This document shows, in pieces, positions 58,501-64,000 of a DNA stretch of 64,000 bases (positions are counted from its first letter, which is position 1; every line of letters starts with the position of its first letter). Both the position numbers and the translations under genes were made by a program. Under the pieces are notes generated by a model. It made no database searches and was not told the DNA's origin. It was given only the letters and a program-made list of their open reading frames with translations. The DNA is from Pagrus major (taxonomy: Eukaryota > Chordata > Actinopteri > Spariformes > Sparidae), in NCBI RefSeq assembly GCF_040436345.1, contig NC_133235.1, forward strand, positions 21,290,660 through 21,354,659. Reading direction: 5' to 3'.

Positions 58501-61295
58501 ATGATTACTTTAGTGAAAATGATCAATTTTATGTTGATGTAATTAAAAATACAACAAAAAAGATGAAATTTGTATTACAAATTGTCTCTGTTCAAAAGTA
58601 AAAGAAACAGTTAAAATATGTACTGGTAGGTTGAATAAAACAGCACACAGTACAACTAATTAAAAAGGTATTCGTAAAAAATGTTGGTTTGTTTTAATTT
58701 TATCAATAAAAACTCCTCACATTTTACATAAACTAAGTTACTCAAAAGTAGAAAAGATACTATTCATTTTCTCATGAAAAGCTTCAGCCACCTCTACTTC
58801 TGTGCCACCACAGAAGAAACACAGAGTGCCCCTTCTAGAGGCTATATCTCACCATTGCAATAAAAACAGTTATTGATACAGTAAAAAACAAATAGTATTA
58901 CATAAACCTGTATCTACCTGATATCCCACAGAGCGTTTTAGAGCTGGACCCATCTCGTGAGCAACGCGATGGGCCACGGACACGGCGCTGATCCGACGGG
59001 GCTGGGTCACCAGGATGTTGCACTTGGCCCCTTCGCCACTTCTCACACTCTCTTCCAGCAGGAATCGAGGGATCCGTGTTGTTTTGCCACAGCCAGTCTC
59101 ACCGTCGATTACAACCACCCTGGAGGACTGCACCGCAGACACCACGCGCTCACGGTGGGCGTCGACTGGGAGCTCCGCACTCAGCCTGGGGTTTGCTCTC
59201 TCCCATTCCTCCTGCAGGTAAGTGTTGAGCTGCTGGGCCTCCGTTCTGACAGAGGCTGGTATGGCCTACCAGTTATGGCGTCCGTCATCAAGTCCTCCTC
59301 CTCTTCCTCCTCCTGCTTAACTGTCCCCTGTTCTCTCGCCTCCTCCTCCTCCCAAAGGTTTTGTACTTCTGTTGCCACTGGGTACTGTTAGAAAGATGGA
59401 GGCATTAGTACAGACATGTCATTAATACATCACATGGCCAAAAAGTTTACGTACACTCAAAAATGACAACTTTATTTGAATAATGAACATTTTAAGCAAA
59501 ACCCACAGGGAGTTATATGTTGGTACAACAGCCTCCACACTTCTCAGAAGAATTTCTACATGATTTTGGAAATCACACTTTTGTTTATGTATGCTGTAGC
59601 ACTGAGATTGCTCTAAAGTCATATGCCAAAAACAGTCCCAGACCAAAAGTACCAAATGTACACATACATATACACATAAAAACAAAACGCTCTAAATTTC
59701 CTCTTTTTCACGTGAGATGAAGACCGACCTGTGCAAGGTACTCTCTCATCTGTTCCTCCAGGCACTGTGGGACTTCCAGGGGAACGGGACGCCTCTCTCG
59801 CGCTCCAGCCTCCCTCACCTCCTCTGGGTGGTACCTGGCGTGAGTCAGTGGGTTGTTGTTTTTATCCAGCAGCTCCAGCTCCTGGACAAGGCAAGAGAAT
59901 ACACATGTTAACACAGCTCTAACACTTAGATGAAGATTTAGTGGTTTTCCAAAATTATCCTCACCTTCAGTTTCATGCAGGCGAGCGCTGCAGCCATCTT
60001 CTCCGCTGTCACTCGGTTTCTCGCTGTGGCGGAGAATGTCATCTTCTCTGGCCAGCGCATGGTCAGCTCACACTTCTTTAGCTTTCCTCCTGTTGTTCTG
60101 AACTGCAGTAGCTCCTGTAAAGATAGAGAGGGACAAGTTTAGAATACGTGACGAATTAAAGAGCGCACACCTTTTTATTGTAGAGAGGTTGAGAGCAACC
60201 AACCCTTATTCTGTTGGATGATGTGGCCACGGTGATGACCCTGGTGAGGAGGGATTTAGGTTGTGGAAACAGGGAAAGAGCTTCATGGATCTTGGAGTTA
60301 TCTTCCTCAGGGGGCAGCCATTGTTTTTGTGCATCTGATTTGGCTCGAAACACATTTCCTATGTGCAAATCATCCTCAGTGTCATAAAGAGCTGAATGGT
60401 GCACCCCTCTGCCTCTGCCAGCTCTGCTCCGAGGGAGCTGGTTATCTGGACCGATGACACCCATTTCCTGTGCACAAAAAGAGAGATGAGGAGAGAAAAT
60501 GAGCAGAAATCACTACACATTGGTAGGACAAAAATATAGTACTATATATAGAAATATAGAAATAAGTCACTGCAGCTTACTCTGAGCTTGAGGCAAGCAG
60601 CAGCCGCAGCATATCGCTCTGCATCGTGCTTCTTGGAGGCAAAACCCTCCTCTTGAATCTTGCAGGGCCACAGTACTGTGACAGTGGCTCTCTACAGAAA
60701 GAAAACAATACACATACACAACTTAATTCAGCTCTACATAGACATGACCTCTTAATGACAAGGTGTCACATTATGACTTTTGTTCTGACCTTGACACCCG
60801 CCTGTTCCGTCCAGTTGTACTGGATGAGCTGGGACAGGTCGCTGACTCCCAGTGAACGGGAGAGGGTGTTATTCAAGAGGTTTTTAGGGTCTGGAAACTC
60901 CTTCAGGAGGTCTGGGTTCGCATTAGCTAAACAGAAAAACAAAATGTCGGATACAGAGTAAGGTAAACCGTGTTTTATTTCCACTCTAACCTTATGTAAA
61001 CTGTAAAAGAAAGACAGGGACGGAGATGTGTGTTGTTGGGTTACGTGATGGATGTCCTTGAGCTTTCTCACTGAGAGAGCTGTCACCGGTTAGCTAATCT
61101 GGCTAACGGCCGTTTCCACTCACCTCGTTTATCCTGTAAGTGTGATGAACCGAAGTCCTGGAGGTTTCGGGCTTTTGTCCTGTACCACCGCATCTCTCTG
61201 CCCCAGTTCGGCGCTGTTTTGCCCCCTGTATGAAGACATTTGACTGTATTGCACAGCGCTCTGAGACGCACGAGTGAAACACCGGGTAGCGCCAT
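52571..61295 (-). CDS. dhx30: ATP-dependent RNA helicase DHX30 (one frame break)
   Basis: DExH helicase of mitochondrial RNA granules and ribosome assembly, also cytosolic. Exons on the minus strand: 61124-61295, 60790-60926, 60581-60691, 60204-60467, 59965-60114, 59729-59881, 58918-59384, 57423-57803, 57249-57327, 57056-57160, 56785-56960, 56489-56695, 56305-56386, 56010-56203, 55750-55909, 55498-55655, 54236-54339, 54009-54148, 52571-52830. About 1,166 aa; human 1,194. Seen: presequence-like [19 protein letters not shown]; two dsRNA-binding domains (about 70-150, 205-290; PKNLL starts, [17 protein letters not shown]); acidic link; motifs [49 protein letters not shown]2/OB-fold region with [25 protein letters not shown]. 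Exon 7 is 467 nt where 468 is needed: ITGRPYQPL is in one frame, [14 protein letters not shown] in the next. The intron after exon 14 has a GC donor. ATG context AAGATGG is strong. Confidence 0.95.
53178..53648. repeat. Non-autonomous element in DHX30 intron 18
   Basis: Left part CACAGGAATTTTCCCCAGGG and right part GTAGTTCCTGGGGCTAAAAG are imperfect inverted copies (TTTTCCCCAGGGACTAG against TTTTAGCCCCAGGAACTAC). GTTTCCACCACAGG occurs twice near the left end. It looks like a small terminal-inverted-repeat element of about 470 bp without coding capacity. Confidence 0.5.
57880..58790. repeat. AAGTAAAAGTA-type repeats in DHX30 intron 7
   Basis: CTGTACTTGAGTAGAATTTTG, ACTTTTACTTGTAAGAAAG, TATTGCTACTTTTACTTAA and GAGTACTTCT at 57,900-58,275 are the family in inverted sense. 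Further words (AAAAGTAAAAGAAAC, CTCAAAAGTAGAAAAG) follow at 58,590-58,770. One or two diverged copies fill most of this 1.1-kb intron. Confidence 0.5.
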
Positions 61296-61345
61296 CTTTA
61301 AACTACAATTTCTTCTTCTGCGCAAGTGCGCTGACGTAACACCGC
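61296..61345 (-). promoter_or_regulatory. dhx30: DHX30 promoter-proximal motifs
   Basis: On the plus strand AACTACAATTTC at 61,301-61,312 resembles a ZNF143-type core. GCGCAAGTGCGC at about 61,320-61,331 is NRF1-like with a changed spacer. TGACGTAA at 61332-61339 is a CRE-type site. The start codon sits in AAGATGGCG, which is also a YY1 consensus. This combination is typical of housekeeping and mitochondrial-function genes. Use of the sites is inferred. Confidence 0.45.
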
Positions 61346-62247
61346 GTGCTCACAGCGACGCCCTTCGGCAAAGAGTGTGAATTGTCATTATTGTTATTTT
61401 ATTTTAATCTAACTTCTAAGGGTGGATTAAAATATGATTGAGATGAATACCTTATAATTACATAAATTAATATTTAATCTAAAATATGTCCCAAACATTT
61501 AAAAACAAAATCCCTTCATTGGACAGTTTAAATAGTTTTTGTAGGGTGCAAGACTTTTCCCTTAATTAAGACAACAATATGGAATATTTGTCCCTCTCCT
61601 TAATTATAAATATAAAGCTTTAATAAGCTGTATCAATATATTTAGTTTAGTTTAGTGAAGTTTAGTGCATTAGTGTCTAAACCAATTTTTGTTTCCTTAA
61701 TATCCCGTTTTTTCAATTACTTGTAAAGCACTTTGAATTGCATTTTGATTTGTTTGAAAAGTGCTAAATATATAAAGTTTGATTGATTAATTGAGTGATT
61801 GATTGATAAAAAAACACAAGGATCCGGCAAAACCCAAACCTCTTCAAACATCATCATTTCTAAAGCTGTTTTTTCTATTTTAAGGGGTATTGACTTCACT
61901 TAATTGACATCAAGATTCAAAATATTTGTCAAATCCCTCAACTATCAGTTTGTAGTTTTATTGACTCATTAATTCATATATTTATCAAGTTCTCAAAGGC
62001 AAAGACCAAGCCCTACATTTATAAAGCTCTTACTGAAAAAGTTGTTGCTCATGTGTTGATTTGGAATATCTTGATGATCATCATGGGTTTTTGTTTTTAC
62101 CCTAATTTTATCCCACTTCTTATTGGCATGCAGCAGGTTTGTCCACCTGGAAAATGTGAGGAAAACTCCCACGCTGTCTGGTATCAACTGGACTACTGCC
62201 CATAAATAGCTCTGCATAATGTGCCAGCTCCTCTGGATGAATAAGAG
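61346..62247. other. DHX30/elastase head-to-head spacer
   Basis: AT-rich sequence with no supported gene. It should hold the tissue-specific promoter of the elastase gene; no TATA box was assigned with confidence. A short TTTAGT run lies near 61,640-61,665. Confidence 0.5.
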
Positions 62248-64000
62248 ATGGAGCTGATACTTGTCCTCCTCCTGGTTGTTACAACTGGTGAGTTCCCATT
62301 AAATGCACTTGTTTATAGCTAGGAATAAATACATGAAGTCAATATGAATGAATCTGATATCCCACCAGGGAGAAAGTCACGTATATTCACTTGGTTCTGT
62401 CTCTCACTGTGTTTAAGTGTCTGGGTGTGGTGTACCCAGCTACCAGCCCAACACCGGCCGTGTGGTGAACGGTGAAGAAGCCCGTCCTTACAGCTGGCCG
62501 TGGCAGATTTCTCTGGAGTCATTCTTCCCCACTTGTGGAGGAACATTGATTGCTCCAAACTGGGTCTTGACTGCTGCACACTGCATCACGTGAGGGAAAA
62601 TGTATTGGTTGCATTTACATCTTAGAGAAACAGATGTTTTAAAACTAAAATAAATGGCACGTGGGGTTCCTTAATGTATTTGTTTTTTCTTGCAACGGTT
62701 ACCTTAAATGTCAGGTCAGAGAAAGAGTGATCCAGAGTGCAGGTTCCCACACCACTGCCTCAAACCTTCCTTAAGTAAACAAGACATTGACTTTTTTTTT
62801 CTCCCCCCAATCCAGATTCCACACGTACAGGGTGGTTCTTGCTGAGCATGACATGAACAAAGAGGAAGGACCTGAACAATTTATTATGGTCTCAAAAATG
62901 TTCATTCATCCCAAATGGAACGACAACTGTGTGTCTTGTGGGTAGGTTACCGTCGCTTCTTAACATAACCACTCCAGATCAGTGGTGTGTTATTGATAAG
63001 CACAGTAATTATGTCCTCAAAAACGGTCACTATACCCCGATAGAACAGCAACTGATTAAATAGAAGGTGTGTGAGTGTAAATAAATACATCTTCTGTAAT
63101 TAATACATTTGTTTTCATCCTGTTATGTAGGAATGACATTGCCCTGCTCAAGCTGGAGAAAAGTGCCGTTATCAATGACAAAGTCCAGCTGGCTTGCCTG
63201 CCACAGCATGGTGCTACTCTCGCACACAACCAGCCGTGCTACGTCACGGGCTGGGGTCGTCTCTACTGTAAGACCTGTCGCCAAGTCCACTACCACTCAT
63301 ATGGGGTCTCTAAGGTTACATAAAATTACAAAGATTTACTGATTATTTCCCCTTGATTTAATTAATCAGACTTGAAATGCAAATGCAAAACAAAATAATG
63401 TTTTTTTCTATTTAAGCTTTTCTTTTCCACACTTAAGGTAACACGTTTTTTTCACGTTTTTTTTCCCATTTAAGCTTTTGTATTTTAAATGTCACTTTTT
63501 TTCCATTTTCAAATTATCATTTTACATTTTAAATTAGCTTTTTCTTATTAAGTTTAAATATGGCCTGATTTTCCTGATAGTGTAACAAAATGATAAACTT
63601 TTAATTTTCAACTCTATTTGGATATTTTTAACTGAATTCATGAACACAGCCACATATATAGCTAAACAATCAGGAGGCTAGTGGTTACTTTAAATCATTA
63701 ACCCATACTTGTACAGTTCCCTTGCAACTTTTGCTAGTGGTACAGCGTCACCCAACCATTCCCACCACTGAGTGCACAGCCGTGTAAATAAAAATATTTA
63801 AATGCATCCAGTATTTTTCAGTTATTATGTTATTTTCTCTATAGCTGGTGGTCCTCAGGCAACTACGCTACAGCAGGCCCTACTTCCTGTGGTGGATCAC
63901 AGTGTCTGTAGTCAAAGTGACTGGTGGGGCAGCTCAGCAAAGACAACTATGGTCTGTGCAGGTGGAGAGAGCAAGTCAGCATGCCATGTGAGGAACAACG
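62248..64000 (+). CDS. Chymotrypsin-like elastase, CELA3 type (5' part, runs off the window)
   Basis: Secreted pancreatic serine protease precursor of family S1. Exons: 62248-62287, 62418-62589, 62816-62941, 63131-63267, 63845-63987; the gene continues beyond 64,000. Seen: signal peptide [13 protein letters not shown], activation peptide [12 protein letters not shown], mature start [18 protein letters not shown], catalytic His in LTAAHC, catalytic Asp in [10 protein letters not shown], then [11 protein letters not shown] and [17 protein letters not shown]. The PYSWPWQ start, [16 protein letters not shown] and WWGS match CELA3/proproteinase E rather than CELA1 or CELA2, from memory. The exon 5 donor (CAT|GTGAGG) falls where the family splits just before GDSGGP, so the catalytic serine lies on the missing exon. 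All five junctions keep frame. Whether it is functional cannot be judged without the last exons. Confidence 0.93.

Noticed and set aside
59205-59270. A 58-nt intron in DHX30 exon 7 (GTAGGCC...CCTGCAG) as an explanation of the frame break
   Set aside because: It is shorter than usual vertebrate introns, does not restore the correct downstream frame, and would remove the conserved PYQPL segment.
58957-59391. 144-codon plus-strand ORF opposite DHX30 exon 7
   Set aside because: Shadow of the helicase exon; the minus strand carries the Walker and Ia motifs.
61293-61325. Ten-codon upstream extension of DHX30 (RRRRNCSLK...)
   Set aside because: The extension starts at TTG, not ATG. The first true ATG is at 61295 in a strong context.

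Overview
The window is vertebrate nuclear DNA, almost certainly from a ray-finned fish and probably a spiny-rayed teleost. The genes have many short exons with GT-AG introns. The introns and spacers carry repeat families I know from teleost genomes: AAGTAAAAGTA-type arrays, small elements ending in GTCCAGTGTGTAGGATTTA or AGCTGCAAC, and tRNA-headed SINEs. There are no bacterial operons, CRISPR arrays or viral genomes. All exon limits were worked out by hand from reading frame, splice sites and remembered family sequences. They were not checked by alignment.

Layout. Positions 1-15,300 are a gene desert of unique AT-rich sequence, a SINE, several repeat relics and a degenerate tandem array. Then come: a cAMP-dependent protein kinase catalytic subunit gene (+, CDS 15560-26371, 10 exons); EXOSC4/RRP41 of the RNA exosome (+, 28705-31158, 3 exons); GPAA1 of the GPI transamidase (+, 32250-35880, 12 coding exons plus a 5' non-coding exon); SHARPIN of the linear-ubiquitin ligase complex (-, 37668-45279, 9 exons); a GPT/alanine aminotransferase-like gene (+, 46761-51456, 11 exons); DHX30, a DExH RNA helicase with two dsRNA-binding domains (-, 52571-61295, 19 exons); and the first five exons of a chymotrypsin-like elastase, CELA3 type (+, from 62248, running off the right edge).

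The genes do not form one pathway. EXOSC4, GPAA1, SHARPIN and GPT are also neighbours on human 8q24.3, so this is a conserved block. The kinase, DHX30 and elastase genes come from elsewhere relative to human. GPAA1 and SHARPIN are tail to tail. SHARPIN/GPT and DHX30/elastase are head to head, about 1.5 and 0.95 kb apart.

Points that stand out: a one-base reading-frame break in DHX30 exon 7, a long and otherwise intact exon; two GC-AG introns in different genes with the same donor, AAG|GCAAGA; an alanine aminotransferase with changed cofactor-loop residues; a NAGNAG acceptor just before the SHARPIN zinc finger; and several nested non-autonomous transposons. I found no clearly new multi-gene system.
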